64,000 nt of DNA from DATAEK01 sp036258055 (lineage in GTDB: Bacteria > Acidobacteriota > Vicinamibacteria > Vicinamibacterales > 2-12-FULL-66-21), in contig DATAEK010000067.1 of NCBI GenBank assembly GCA_036258055.1, positions 8,822 through 72,821 of the forward strand. Direction: 5' to 3'. Below the pieces are notes generated by a model. The model was not told the origin of the DNA, ran no database searches, and saw only the letters and a list, made by a program, of their open reading frames with translations. A program made the position numbers and the translations under genes. This document shows, piece after piece, positions 43,119 to 51,722 of this stretch; positions within the stretch are counted from its first letter, which is position 1, and each line of letters starts with the position of its first letter.

Positions 43119-46100
43119 TCAGAACGTCAGCTTGAAGCCGAGCTGTATCTGCCGGGCCGGTGTTGACGTCCTCGTGATCCGTCCCGCCTGCGGATTACGC
43201 ACACCGCCGGCGTCAAAAATGGTCGAACCCGGCAGACCCAGGTTGACCCAGTTGAACGCGTTGAACGCTTCGAGGCGGAACTGCGCGTTCAACCGGCCGA
43301 ACCGCTGGTTCTTGAAGATCGACAGGTCGGCAACCTTCAGGCCCGGTCCACGGAGCGAGTTCCGCGTCGCGTTGCCGAAGACGCCCGGCGCCGGCAAGCT
43401 GTAGATCGACGGATCGAACCACTGATCGGTGGTGTGCGGGTAGTTCACTTCACCGTTGACGTTCGGCTTCTGCAGACCCGTGTCGCTCTGCCTGTCGCCA
43501 ACCTGATCGTACGATTCGAACGGCGTGAACGGCAGCCCGCTCGAGAACTGCGCGACGCCGCCGATCTGCCATCCCTGGAGCAGTGCCCCCTTGAAGCCAG
43601 TCGCCCCTTGACCGAAAGGCAGCACGTAGACGGCATTGACCACGAGGGTGTGGCGGATGTCGAAGCTGGATGGGCCGTATTCGTACTCAGGATCCCACCA
43701 GTCGGTCGCGCTGCCGGCGCCGTTGTCGAAGTCGGAGCCGCCGATCTGACCGCCGGACCAGGTGTCATTCGAGTTGCCGTAGGTGTACGAGATCTGACCC
43801 TGCCAGCCGCTCGAATACCGCTTGTTCAAGCTGACCGTCGCTCCGTTGTAGAGCGAGCGTGCTTCGTTGATGCGCGTGCGGATGCGGCCCCAGCTCGGGT
43901 AGCGCAGCGTCGCTCCCGGCACCAGCCGCTTGACGCCGTCCGCGCCGGTCTCGGACGGCACGTTGTTCGGGTCGCCATAGAAGGGCAGGTTATGCCCCTT
44001 CGATCCGATGTAGCCGACTTCCGCGACCATGTTGTGGCCGAGATCGCGGTCGAAGTGCACATGCCACTGTTCTGTATATGGCTGCTTCTCGTCGTAGAAG
44101 ATGAACTCGGACCGCTTCTGCACCGTGGCGGGATTGACCCCGGCCTCGAGCACCGGAATCATGCCCGGCCCGAACACCGGTGGATTCCGGATGTCCACGC
44201 CCGCGAAGTACGGGTAGATGCGGAACGTCGTGCCGCGATAGAAGGAGGTGGTCAGCGGCTGATAGAAGAGACCGTACCCGGCCTTGACCGTCATCTTCGT
44301 GTCGCCTCTGGGGTTCCAGGCGACGCCGAGGCGCGGCGCGAAGCTCTTCTTCGAGGGGTTCTTGAACATCGGCGTTCCCGGCGTGATGCCATCCGGCCTT
44401 GTGTTCAGGTCGTTCAGATCCAGCAGTCCAGCGACTTTCCCGCTCAACTCCTTCGGATCGGTCACGAAGTCGTAGCGGAGTCCGTACTGCAGGCTCAGGT
44501 GATTCGACGCGCGCCAGTCGTCTTGAACGAAGAACGCGTTGTACCACTGCCGCATCTCACGGAACGTATCGGTGCCGGGCAGGTTGCCGGTGAACCGGTC
44601 GGCCTGCGCGGTGCCGCTGCCCTGAAGTGTCAGGAACTGCCGCACGTTCGTGAAACGGAACGTCCCGCCGTAGCGCGAGAAGGAGAACCCGTCGAACTGG
44701 TAGTTCTGGAGGTCGAAGCCCGTCTTGACAACGTGCGAGCCCTTGTTCCAGGTCAGCGTATCGGAGATCTGGTAGACGTCCTGCGTGTAGTCGACGGGCG
44801 TCGTGGCGATCGAGCCGGCGGTCGAGACGCCGGTGATGTCGATCGCGCCGAAGTGCGGATCCGTCGAGAAGTACAGCGACTGCGGGATGTCGATCGTGGG
44901 AAGCAGGTCGTCCGTACGCGCCGTCTTGTTGGCTGCGAACCGGAGCACGTTCAGGAAGTTCGAGCTGAACAGATGCTGGTTCTGCGCCGTGAAGTACCGC
45001 GTGTTGGTCGTGGTGTGCTCGAAGAACAGCGGGTGCGACTGCGAAAGCACCGTCTTCGAATCGTCGCGCGACCACCGCACGAGCAACGTGTCGGCCTTCC
45101 CGAGGTTGTAGTCGAACTTCACGACACCGAACTTCTCGTCGGTCGGATCCTGATGCGAGTGCAGCAGTTCGGCCGTGCCATTGCCGAAGTCCTGGCCATC
45201 CGGAATCGGGAACAGCAGGTCGAGATACGGCCGCGTCGTCGGGTTGACGCCGACGTTGACCAGCTGGCCGCCGGAGGGAACGATGCCCTGGTGCGCGAGG
45301 GCGTTGGGCAGGGTGGCACGCTGGGTCACAGCGTTACGTTCCCGGAGCTGCTCGTACGATCCGAAGTAGAACAGTTTGTTCGTGACGATCGGTCCGCCGA
45401 ACGTACCGCCGAACTGATCGCGCTGGAACGGCGGCAGGTCGCCGCTCGCGAAGAAGTTCCGGGAATCGAGCGCGTCATCGCGGTGGAACTCGAAGACGGA
45501 TCCGCGGAGCTGATTGGTGCCCGACTTCGTCACCGTGCTCATGACGCCGCCGGCCGCGCGGCCGAACTCCGCGCTGTAGCCGTGCGTCTGCACGCTGAAT
45601 TCCTGAACCGTGTCCACGCCGAGCAGGACGCCCGACAAGCTCGAGGGCGCTTTGTCCGAGATATCGGCGATGTTGGTGCCGTCCATCAGGTAACCGGTCT
45701 GCTCGGGGCGCGCGCCGCCGATCGCCAGCTGCGTGGAACCGAAGCCGCCGGTGAAGTCCTTGGCAGTCGCTCGGCTGGTGATGACGCCGGGCTGCAGCGT
45801 GGCGAGCTGCATGAAGCTCCGGCCGTTCAGCGGGAGCTCGGAAATCTGGCGGGTGGTTACGACGCCGCCGGCGGTGGTCGAACCGATCGACACGTTGCTG
45901 GTTTCGCCAGCGACGGTGACCTGTTCCTCGATGCCGCCGACTTTCATCTCGACGTCGACGAGCAGATCCTTGCCGATGGCGACGGTGAGCTCATCGCGCA
46001 CCACTGGCCGGAACCCCTGCAACTGCGCGGTTACCTGGTACGGGCCGGGCGACAGGTTCAGTACGCGGTACCGACCGTGCTCGTCCGACACCTGACTCCG

Positions 46101-46271
46101 TTCCGCTCCGGTCTCAACCTGCTTCACCAGAATCGTGACACCCGGGAGCACGGCTTTCTGCTCGTCGGTGACGGTTCCGGAGATGCTGCCTGTGGTGTCC
46201 TGGGCGATGGCTATCGCCGGAAGCAGGCAGACAAGAGCAGTGAGAACGGAGAGACGCTGAATGAGACGCAT
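43119..46271 (-). CDS. TonB-dependent receptor, Oar-like, second copy
   Basis: 1050-residue outer-membrane transporter. A signal peptide (MRLIQRLSVLTALVCLLPAIAIAQ) is followed by a CarboxypepD_reg-like domain (SISGTVTDEQKAVLPGVTILV...GPYQVTAQLQGF), a plug (TTRQISELPLNGRSFMQLATLQPG; GYLMDGTNIADI; EFSVQTHGYSAEFGRAAGG) and a long barrel ending FKLTF. ATG 46271 has AGGAGGAGGA upstream, a very strong ribosome-binding site. A FadR-type site lies 84 nt upstream, so this receptor may import a substrate or chelate tied to the catabolic genes. Confidence 0.94.
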   Translation of the reverse strand: MRLIQRLSVLTALVCLLPAIAIAQDTTGSISGTVTDEQKAVLPGVTILVKQVETGAERSQVSDEHGRYRVLNLSPGPYQVTAQLQGFRPVVRDELTVAIGKDLLVDVEMKVGGIEEQVTVAGETSNVSIGSTTAGGVVTTRQISELPLNGRSFMQLATLQPGVITSRATAKDFTGGFGSTQLAIGGARPEQTGYLMDGTNIADISDKAPSSLSGVLLGVDTVQEFSVQTHGYSAEFGRAAGGVMSTVTKSGTNQLRGSVFEFHRDDALDSRNFFASGDLPPFQRDQFGGTFGGPIVTNKLFYFGSYEQLRERNAVTQRATLPNALAHQGIVPSGGQLVNVGVNPTTRPYLDLLFPIPDGQDFGNGTAELLHSHQDPTDEKFGVVKFDYNLGKADTLLVRWSRDDSKTVLSQSHPLFFEHTTTNTRYFTAQNQHLFSSNFLNVLRFAANKTARTDDLLPTIDIPQSLYFSTDPHFGAIDITGVSTAGSIATTPVDYTQDVYQISDTLTWNKGSHVVKTGFDLQNYQFDGFSFSRYGGTFRFTNVRQFLTLQGSGTAQADRFTGNLPGTDTFREMRQWYNAFFVQDDWRASNHLSLQYGLRYDFVTDPKELSGKVAGLLDLNDLNTRPDGITPGTPMFKNPSKKSFAPRLGVAWNPRGDTKMTVKAGYGLFYQPLTTSFYRGTTFRIYPYFAGVDIRNPPVFGPGMIPVLEAGVNPATVQKRSEFIFYDEKQPYTEQWHVHFDRDLGHNMVAEVGYIGSKGHNLPFYGDPNNVPSETGADGVKRLVPGATLRYPSWGRIRTRINEARSLYNGATVSLNKRYSSGWQGQISYTYGNSNDTWSGGQIGGSDFDNGAGSATDWWDPEYEYGPSSFDIRHTLVVNAVYVLPFGQGATGFKGALLQGWQIGGVAQFSSGLPFTPFESYDQVGDRQSDTGLQKPNVNGEVNYPHTTDQWFDPSIYSLPAPGVFGNATRNSLRGPGLKVADLSIFKNQRFGRLNAQFRLEAFNAFNWVNLGLPGSTIFDAGGVRNPQAGRITRTSTPARQIQLGFKLTF

Positions 46272-46354
46272 CTTTGTCCTCCTCCTCGAGATCGTCCTCT
46301 CTCCTCGAGGTTAGCGGCTGCCGATTGGCCGCCGGCCCCCCCGCGCCGACCCAA

Positions 46355-46365
46355 TGGTTGGACCT
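46355..46365. promoter_or_regulatory. Candidate FadR-type operator, site 6 (TGGTTGGACCT)
   Basis: In the context CCAATGGTTGGACCTTTCG, 84 nt upstream of the TonB receptor gene. One core position (T for C) differs from the other sites. Confidence 0.55.
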
Positions 46366-46437
46366 TTCGCGGGCGCAGGTACACTGCAATGGGTTGCTAT
46401 GAGGAGTCAAGTCTAAAGGCGGGCCGGAGCGGGCAGG

Positions 46438-47223
46438 CTATTTGGCCGGGCGGATGACCGGTTCCTTGGAAAACTCGCCAAACATGAAGTCGAACCGATA
46501 CTCCTTGTCCCCGGCCTCGAACCTGACCTTGGCCGCAATATTGGCCGGTACCGCCAGGCCGGGCACCTTGGCCTCCATGTAGGGTACTCGGGGGGGGCGT
46601 GTGAAGGGGATCGATACGTCGGTCTTCTTCTTGCCCGAGGCGTCAGGAACCTCGATGATGCGCGCCGCCAGTCCCGGCGGCGCAAAGGGCTTCGAGTACT
46701 CGTTGTAGACGTAGAGGCGGAACACCGAGGCCGACGGGTGCGTGACTTCGATGTGCCAGTTGTTCGAGACCATGAAGAAGTAGCCGCCGTGCTTCGGATT
46801 GTGGTCGCCGTGCGGACGGATGCTGTACTTGACCACCAGAGTCCGTTTGCAGATTGGGCACTTCCCCGGGTCGAGCACGTCGACCTTTTTGTGGACTGGG
46901 CAGGTGAACGTCAGCGCCTTGGTGACGCGGACGAGATCGCGGCCGCACTGCCGGCATTTGCCCGGCTCCAGCTGCGCGACCTCGGTGTGCACCTGGCAGC
47001 TCCACACCAGCGCGAGCCGGACCGGCTTGAGCTCCATGCTGCAGATCGGGCACTTGCCAGGCTCGTTGTCGACGACTTCCGCGTGCATCGGGCAGCTGTA
47101 CGAGACGGGCGGGATCGACGGCTGAGGAGTGCTCTGCGGGAAGGCGTGCAGGACTCGGCGATCGATCGTGCCGACCGCCAGGGAACCGAAGCACGAAGTC
47201 AGGAAGCCGCGCCGTGTGAGCAT
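46438..47223 (-). CDS. Tat-exported protein with three heavy-metal-binding domains
   Basis: 261 residues. ATG 47223 begins a twin-arginine signal (MLTRRGFLTSCFGSLAVG). Three tandem zinc-ribbon-like heavy-metal-binding repeats follow: 42-68 (YSCPMHAEVVDNEPGKCPICSMEL), 74-99 (WSCQVHTEVAQLEPGKCRQCGRDL) and 106-131 (FTCPVHKKVDVLDPGKCPICKRTL). Each has CxxH and CxxC pairs, as found in copper-efflux proteins. The rest (140-261) is a beta-rich domain with VSNNWHIEVTHPSASVFRLYVYN. It probably binds or carries Cu or Zn in the periplasm. It is divergent from the cupin gene, with a FadR-type palindrome between them. Confidence 0.85.
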   Translation of the reverse strand: MLTRRGFLTSCFGSLAVGTIDRRVLHAFPQSTPQPSIPPVSYSCPMHAEVVDNEPGKCPICSMELKPVRLALVWSCQVHTEVAQLEPGKCRQCGRDLVRVTKALTFTCPVHKKVDVLDPGKCPICKRTLVVKYSIRPHGDHNPKHGGYFFMVSNNWHIEVTHPSASVFRLYVYNEYSKPFAPPGLAARIIEVPDASGKKKTDVSIPFTRPPRVPYMEAKVPGLAVPANIAAKVRFEAGDKEYRFDFMFGEFSKEPVIRPAK

Positions 47224-47293
47224 CATAGACAGCATCGCACACCCGGGGTCGGTGCTTGACACTGCCGGACGCGAGGGCTACGATCCGTCCCCC

Positions 47294-47308
47294 AAAGGTA
47301 AGACCTTT
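47294..47308. promoter_or_regulatory. Candidate FadR-type operator, site 7 (AAAGGTAAGACCTTT)
   Basis: Perfect 15-bp palindrome with 6-nt arms, AAAGGT-AAG-ACCTTT. It lies 71 nt upstream of the metal-binding protein (minus strand) and 35 nt upstream of the cupin gene (plus strand), so it could control both. Confidence 0.6.
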
Positions 47309-47342
47309 GACGGTGCGGCGTCAAGCCGCCTCAGAGAGCATC

Positions 47343-48386
47343 ATGAAACGATTTTTCTTCGGCGTTCTGGCGGCGTGCATGGCGGCGGGGATCGGCCACG
47401 CACAGCGGCTGGCCAAGTTCAATTCGACCGTCGACTACGCGCTCACGGTCGAGAAGCAGACAACCGTTCAGGTCGCCGAGTGGTGGCAGCCGTTCGTGAA
47501 GGCCAACACCGAAGAGGGTTACTGTTGGGACCTTAATACCATCCCGCTCGTCGATCGCCCCCAGATCGGCGACAAGGCGAAGATCCTCAGAGTGGGTGGC
47601 GCCGGACAGCTCACGCAGATCGTCGAGATTCCTCCGGGCAAGAAGACGGTCTGGCACGGGTACGGCTTCGAAGGCGAAGCGCTCTTCTACGTCCTCAGCG
47701 GCCGGGGTCAGACCGAATACAAAGGAATGGTCGGCGGTCTTCCATCGAACAAGTACACGTGGAAGAAGAACTCGCTCTTCGCCATTCCGGTCGATCACCA
47801 GATGCAGCACACGAATCTGGATCCGGCGCAGCCGGTGCGCATGCTCGTGGTGACGGGCTATGCGATCAACCTCTATCCCTACGTCGAGGAGTCGCTCCGG
47901 AGCGGCCGCCAGAATCCCGCAGAGGGACCCGAAGAGCGCGCGCGTACGCTGTCGACCACGACCTACCCTGGTCACTACGTCGACGACCTGCGCGAGCATC
48001 CGGTGGCGATGCGGGAAGCGCGCGGCAATCGCACGGCGTTCTTCAACATGCAGGCGACCGTCGGTCACCGCACGCACCCCAACGTGCACATCAGCGAGCT
48101 GACCGGGACGCAGGCCTTCGCGCACAAGCACGGCAACCAGCCGATCTTCATCATCCTGAAGGGCGCCGGGTACGACATCTGGTCCGAGGCGACGGACCTC
48201 CAGGCATACGAGGCGTCGGTCAAGGCTGGCACCGCGCACAAGGCGCCGTACGCCGTCGGCACACTCTGCGGCGTTCCCGGCGGACCGCACTGGCATCAGC
48301 ACTTCAGCACCAACGCCGAGCCCCTGCGCTACCTCGCCATCGTCCCGCGCGGACAATACGAAGAGAAGCCGGCCGACACCAGGTAG
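47343..48386 (+). CDS. Exported cupin-domain protein
   Basis: 347 residues with a signal peptide (MKRFFFGVLAACMAAGIGHAQ). Two cupin-like halves are visible: the first around VEIPPGKKTVWHGYGFEGEALFYVLSGRGQ with a pattern near the HxH...E site, the second around THPNVHISELTGTQAFAHKHGNQPIFIILKG and GVPGGPHWHQHFSTNAE, rich in His. It resembles bicupin proteins such as gentisate-dioxygenase-like or ethanolamine-type cupins, but the export signal is unusual for ring-cleavage enzymes. The His clusters suggest a metal site. Activity unassigned. ATG 47343 is preceded by a 15-bp palindrome. Confidence 0.75.
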   Translation: MKRFFFGVLAACMAAGIGHAQRLAKFNSTVDYALTVEKQTTVQVAEWWQPFVKANTEEGYCWDLNTIPLVDRPQIGDKAKILRVGGAGQLTQIVEIPPGKKTVWHGYGFEGEALFYVLSGRGQTEYKGMVGGLPSNKYTWKKNSLFAIPVDHQMQHTNLDPAQPVRMLVVTGYAINLYPYVEESLRSGRQNPAEGPEERARTLSTTTYPGHYVDDLREHPVAMREARGNRTAFFNMQATVGHRTHPNVHISELTGTQAFAHKHGNQPIFIILKGAGYDIWSEATDLQAYEASVKAGTAHKAPYAVGTLCGVPGGPHWHQHFSTNAEPLRYLAIVPRGQYEEKPADTR

Positions 48387-48405
48387 GCCGGCGCTCCAGG
48401 GCGCC

Positions 48406-49488
48406 ATGGACGCCGCGGATCGCAGACGCACGCGCTACGTTCCCGTCGCAGCGGTCGCGGCCCTGCTCGCGCTGCCCCACGTCCTTTCCGCCCACCCTCT
48501 GAGCGTCAGTTACGCGCGCTTTGCGGTCGACCCCCGCACCGTCGAGGCCGTCGTTCGCCTGCCGCTCGACGACGTCGATCTGCTCCTGCGCCTCGATCGC
48601 GATCTCGACGGCACGGTCTCGGACGCGGAGATCGTGGCGTCGCGCGACCGGATACAGGACTACCTGGCGAAGCACCTGCATGTTGCGGCTGACGGCTCGA
48701 CGTTGACGCCCGGGGTCGCGCGCACCGCTACGTGGCGCGATCCCGCCGGCGCTCTCTATCTCGAGACTCGAGCAGCGTTCACGTCGCCTGCCGACATCGA
48801 CAGGATCGCGATCGCGACCGACTTCCTGACCGAGCTCTATCCGGCGCACAAGACGCTCGGAGAGATTGCCCTTGCCGGACGGAGCGAGACGTTCGTGTTC
48901 GAGGGGGCCCACGGTTACGAGGGGCGTCTCGCCGCGACCCCGACCTGGGGCACGGCGTGGTCGTTCGTGCGCCTCGGCATCGAGCACATCTTCACCGGCT
49001 ACGATCACATCCTGTTTCTGTTCGGGCTGCTGCTGATTGGCACGACCCTCAGAAGCCTCGTTGGGATCGTGACCTCGTTCACCGTGGCGCACAGCACGAC
49101 GCTGGCCCTCGCAACGCTGGGGATCGTCACCCCGATTCCCTGGATGATCGAAGCCGGGATTGCGCTGAGCATCGCCTACATCGGGTTCGAGAACCTGTTC
49201 GTGCGCGACCCGAAGTACCGCTGGAAGATCACGTTCGTCTTCGGGCTCATTCACGGCTTCGGATTCGCCGCCGTGCTGCGCGACATGCACCTCGTTCGAT
49301 CGTCGATCGCGATCAGCCTGTTCGCCTTCAACGCGGGCGTCGAGATCGGGCAGATTACGATCGTCAGCCTGATGTATCCGGTGATTCGGTGGCTGACGCA
49401 CACGCCGTATCGCGCCCCCGTCGTCCGGCTCGCGTCGAGCGCGATTGCTGCCGTGGGTCTCATATGGTTCTACCAGCGCATTCCGTGA
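48406..49488 (+). CDS. HupE/UreJ-family membrane protein
   Basis: 360 residues. An N-terminal membrane signal and an exported beta-rich domain (HPLSVSYARFAVDPRTVEAVV...TELYPAHKTLGEIAL) precede a six-helix HupE/UreJ_2 domain from about 190 (LGIEHIFTGYDHILFLFGLLLIG...FTVAHSTTLALATLGI...LIHGFGFAAVLRDM). His and Asp residues in the helices (EHIF, YDH, AHS, HGFGF) suggest metal (Ni/Co) transport, as in characterised HupE proteins. ATG 48406. The stop overlaps the start of the next gene (GTGA). Confidence 0.85.
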   Translation: MDAADRRRTRYVPVAAVAALLALPHVLSAHPLSVSYARFAVDPRTVEAVVRLPLDDVDLLLRLDRDLDGTVSDAEIVASRDRIQDYLAKHLHVAADGSTLTPGVARTATWRDPAGALYLETRAAFTSPADIDRIAIATDFLTELYPAHKTLGEIALAGRSETFVFEGAHGYEGRLAATPTWGTAWSFVRLGIEHIFTGYDHILFLFGLLLIGTTLRSLVGIVTSFTVAHSTTLALATLGIVTPIPWMIEAGIALSIAYIGFENLFVRDPKYRWKITFVFGLIHGFGFAAVLRDMHLVRSSIAISLFAFNAGVEIGQITIVSLMYPVIRWLTHTPYRAPVVRLASSAIAAVGLIWFYQRIP

Positions 49489-50291
49489 AACGGACGGCAC
49501 TGGTTGGCGTTGCCTGCCTCTGCGTGATGCTCGGTGAGACGCTCGAGTCCCGGGCGCCGAGCGCCGAGCCCCGAATCTCGAACACCAAGCGCCGTGCGCC
49601 GAGCGCCGAGCGCCGTTCGGACACCATCATGTCGGCCGCGGGACTGAACGACATCCTGAAGCGGATGACACGCCTGACGCAGCAGGCGCAGTCAGCGCCA
49701 AAGCCCGAGCGCACGACTGCGCTCTTCGAGGTCGGCGTCGAGGCCGACGGCCTTGCGAACCTCATGAACCGCGAGGTCGAGGCGCACGGGATGCAGGAGC
49801 GGCAGTTGCTGGACCTGGCTCTCAGCCGGACGAAGGAGCTGGGGATTCTGATCCAGTACAACAAGCAGAAGAAGAGCTTCTTCTACGACGGCTCGGCGTT
49901 CAGGCAGTACCTGGCCGAAGCCCCTCGCGGTCAGCACGCCGCCACCGCCGAGTTCCAGCTCCTGTCCTATCAGTTCTATCAATCCACGAGCACGGACCCG
50001 CAAACACTCGAGTCAGCAGCAGCTGCAAAGCAGCGGTTCCTGGAAAAACATCCTTCGTTCAAGGGCAACCCGGAGATGCGGCTCTATCTGGCTATCGATT
50101 ACCGGGATCTCTACCATCTCCACCGGGACGCGCACGATGCGGCGCGGATGGAGCGGTTCTACCAGCGCGCGCGCACTGAGTTCCAGCGCATCGTCAAACT
50201 CTATCCGGGGACGGAGCAGGCCAACGCTGCGCGGCAGCAGCTTCAGAAGCTGGATCAGGAACGCCAGCAGCAGCGGCCACACATGTACTGA
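49485..50291 (+). CDS. Exported tetratricopeptide-like protein
   Basis: 268 residues from GTG 49485, coupled to the HupE-like gene. A hydrophobic N-terminus (MKRTALVGVACLCVMLGETLES) is followed at once by a stretch of GCGCCGAGC-type repeat DNA translated as RAPSAEPRISNTKRRAPSAERR. The mature part is helical (LNDILKRMTRLTQQAQSA...EFQLLSYQFYQSTSTDP...RFYQRARTEFQRIVKLYPGTEQANAARQQLQ), with the last block TPR/BamD-like. ATG 49629 (MSAAGLNDILKRM), just after the repeat, is a possible start, but the overlap and signal favour 49485. Function unknown. Confidence 0.65.
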   Translation: MKRTALVGVACLCVMLGETLESRAPSAEPRISNTKRRAPSAERRSDTIMSAAGLNDILKRMTRLTQQAQSAPKPERTTALFEVGVEADGLANLMNREVEAHGMQERQLLDLALSRTKELGILIQYNKQKKSFFYDGSAFRQYLAEAPRGQHAATAEFQLLSYQFYQSTSTDPQTLESAAAAKQRFLEKHPSFKGNPEMRLYLAIDYRDLYHLHRDAHDAARMERFYQRARTEFQRIVKLYPGTEQANAARQQLQKLDQERQQQRPHMY

Positions 50292-50306
50292 AGGAGTGAG
50301 AGGGGA

Positions 50307-50329
50307 GGACCGGGCAGTCAGCCCGGTCC
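50307..50329. terminator. Bidirectional terminator-like hairpin
   Basis: GGACCGGGC (50307-50315), loop AGTCA, GCCCGGTCC (50321-50329): a perfect 9-bp stem between the convergent TPR-like and methyltransferase genes. No T-run follows on either side. Confidence 0.55.
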
Positions 50330-50343
50330 AGATCGTTCGGGAA

Positions 50344-50991
50344 CTACTTGGAATAGATCACGAACCACTTGCCCTCGAGCCCGGTGAATTCCTGAACCGG
50401 CTTGAGGCCTGCATCGGCCATCCACTGCTTCACTTGATCCTTGGTGACGACGAGCGCGGGCTCGTCCTTGTGCGAGCCGTCCGGTGGCAGCTCCACGACC
50501 GCGATTCGTCCACCCGGCTTCAGGTAACCGGCCGTGGCCTTCAGATATCCGGCCCGGTTCTCGATGTGGTGCAGGACGTCGTGAAAGAGCACGACGTCGA
50601 CGTCCCTGGCGGGCAGCTTCGGATCGACGAACTCGCCCAGCACCGTCACGATGTTGGTCACTTTGCCGTCGGATGCCTTCTGCTTGATCCGGTCGAGGAA
50701 CACCTTGTCGATGTCCTCGGCATAGACCTTTCCGCCTGGCGCGACCGCGGCGGCGAGCGGCAGGCTCAGCACGCCCGGACCGGCGCCGATGTCGGCGACG
50801 ACGGCGCCCGGCTTCAGGCCAAGCGACGCGATGATGTAGTCAATCTTGAGGCTCGCGACGCGGTCCGGCCGCTCGAGTCTCGCGATCCAGTCTTCGGCGG
50901 GCCGCGACGCCAGCTGGCGCGCCGAGAGCCCGACAGTGGCGGCCGTCAGTGATAGGACCAGGGCGCCGAGGCGCCATTGACGTGTCAGCAT
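50344..50991 (-). CDS. SAM-dependent methyltransferase with an export signal
   Basis: 215 residues. The core is a class I methyltransferase: VVADIGAGPGVLSLPLAAAV (motif I, about residues 64-83), KVYAEDIDKVFLD, DVVLFHDVLHHIENR (motif II) and LKPGGRIAVVEL (motif III), resembling UbiE-type enzymes. The N-terminus MLTRQWRLGALVLSLTAATVGLSA looks like a signal peptide, which is odd for a SAM-dependent enzyme because SAM is cytosolic. It may be a membrane anchor. A FadR-type site lies 55 nt upstream. Confidence 0.8.
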   Translation of the reverse strand: MLTRQWRLGALVLSLTAATVGLSARQLASRPAEDWIARLERPDRVASLKIDYIIASLGLKPGAVVADIGAGPGVLSLPLAAAVAPGGKVYAEDIDKVFLDRIKQKASDGKVTNIVTVLGEFVDPKLPARDVDVVLFHDVLHHIENRAGYLKATAGYLKPGGRIAVVELPPDGSHKDEPALVVTKDQVKQWMADAGLKPVQEFTGLEGKWFVIYSK

Positions 50992-51045
50992 GGGAGTAAG
51001 CCTCGCCCGTTTTGGCTGGCGGAGTCAAGGCCCAGGGGTCACAAA

Positions 51046-51056
51046 TGGTCCGACCT
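51046..51056. promoter_or_regulatory. Candidate FadR-type operator, site 8 (TGGTCCGACCT)
   Basis: In the context ACAAATGGTCCGACCTTTCG, 55 nt upstream of the methyltransferase (minus strand) and 60 nt upstream of the first gene of the Bat operon (plus strand). Confidence 0.6.
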
Positions 51057-51115
51057 TTCGTGGCAGCCGCTTCCATTGACGGGCGCGAACCGTTCTGTTG
51101 TAATCGCTGCCTTCG

Positions 51116-51703
51116 ATGCCCACGGCGATCAAGTCCCTCGGCGCGGCGCTTCTCATCGTGCTCCTGCTCGCGGGGGTCGCCGCCGTCGGCTACGCCCGCT
51201 GGACGAGGTCGATCGCCGAGGCCGACCGTTCGCTTTCGGAGGGGCAGTGGGATCAAGCCCTCGGCGCATACGCGGACGCCGAGGCTCGATTCGATCGGGT
51301 TCCCGCCGTGCGTCAGGTCCTCGAGGCCGACTACACGCGCGTTGTCGGCAACCAGCTCTGGCTGCTGTATCGCCTGGAACGCTACGACGATGTGATCGAG
51401 AAGGCGGAACGGTCGCCGGAGCGCGCCGCCCCGCACTTCTGGTCCGGGTTGGCGTTTTTCGCCAAGGCCCGCGAGGAGGAAAAGCCCGAGGCTCAGCTCG
51501 GATGGCTGACGCGTGCCGAAGAGGAGCTGCGCCGGGCGGTCGAAGCCGAGCCCGGCGACTGGGACACGAAATACGATTTCGAGCTCGTGACCCGGCTCGC
51601 CTCCGAGCTCCGCAAGCAGCCCAAGACCCCGCCGAACCAGTTGATGCAGTTGCTGCGCCCGCAGCCCAAGCTCGGCTCCAAGCCTGCACGACGCGTGGGG
51701 TGA
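51116..51703 (+). CDS. Membrane-anchored TPR protein of the Bat operon
   Basis: 195 residues. One N-terminal membrane segment (ALLIVLLLAGVAAVGYARW) and then TPR-like helices (AEADRSLSEGQWDQALGAYADAEARFD, ...LTRAEEELRRAVEAEPGDWDTKYDFELV). By position it corresponds to the BatC/BatE-like TPR partner of the VWA-MoxR system. ATG 51116 lacks a clear ribosome-binding site. The next gene begins 19 nt later. Confidence 0.8.
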   Translation: MPTAIKSLGAALLIVLLLAGVAAVGYARWTRSIAEADRSLSEGQWDQALGAYADAEARFDRVPAVRQVLEADYTRVVGNQLWLLYRLERYDDVIEKAERSPERAAPHFWSGLAFFAKAREEEKPEAQLGWLTRAEEELRRAVEAEPGDWDTKYDFELVTRLASELRKQPKTPPNQLMQLLRPQPKLGSKPARRVG

Positions 51704-51722
51704 GCGCCGCCGCAGGTGATCG

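Noticed and set aside
43434..46457. Very long plus-strand open frame (about 1000 codons) opposite the TonB receptor
   Set aside because: Entirely antisense to a receptor with full domain structure; composition is typical of a GC-driven shadow frame.
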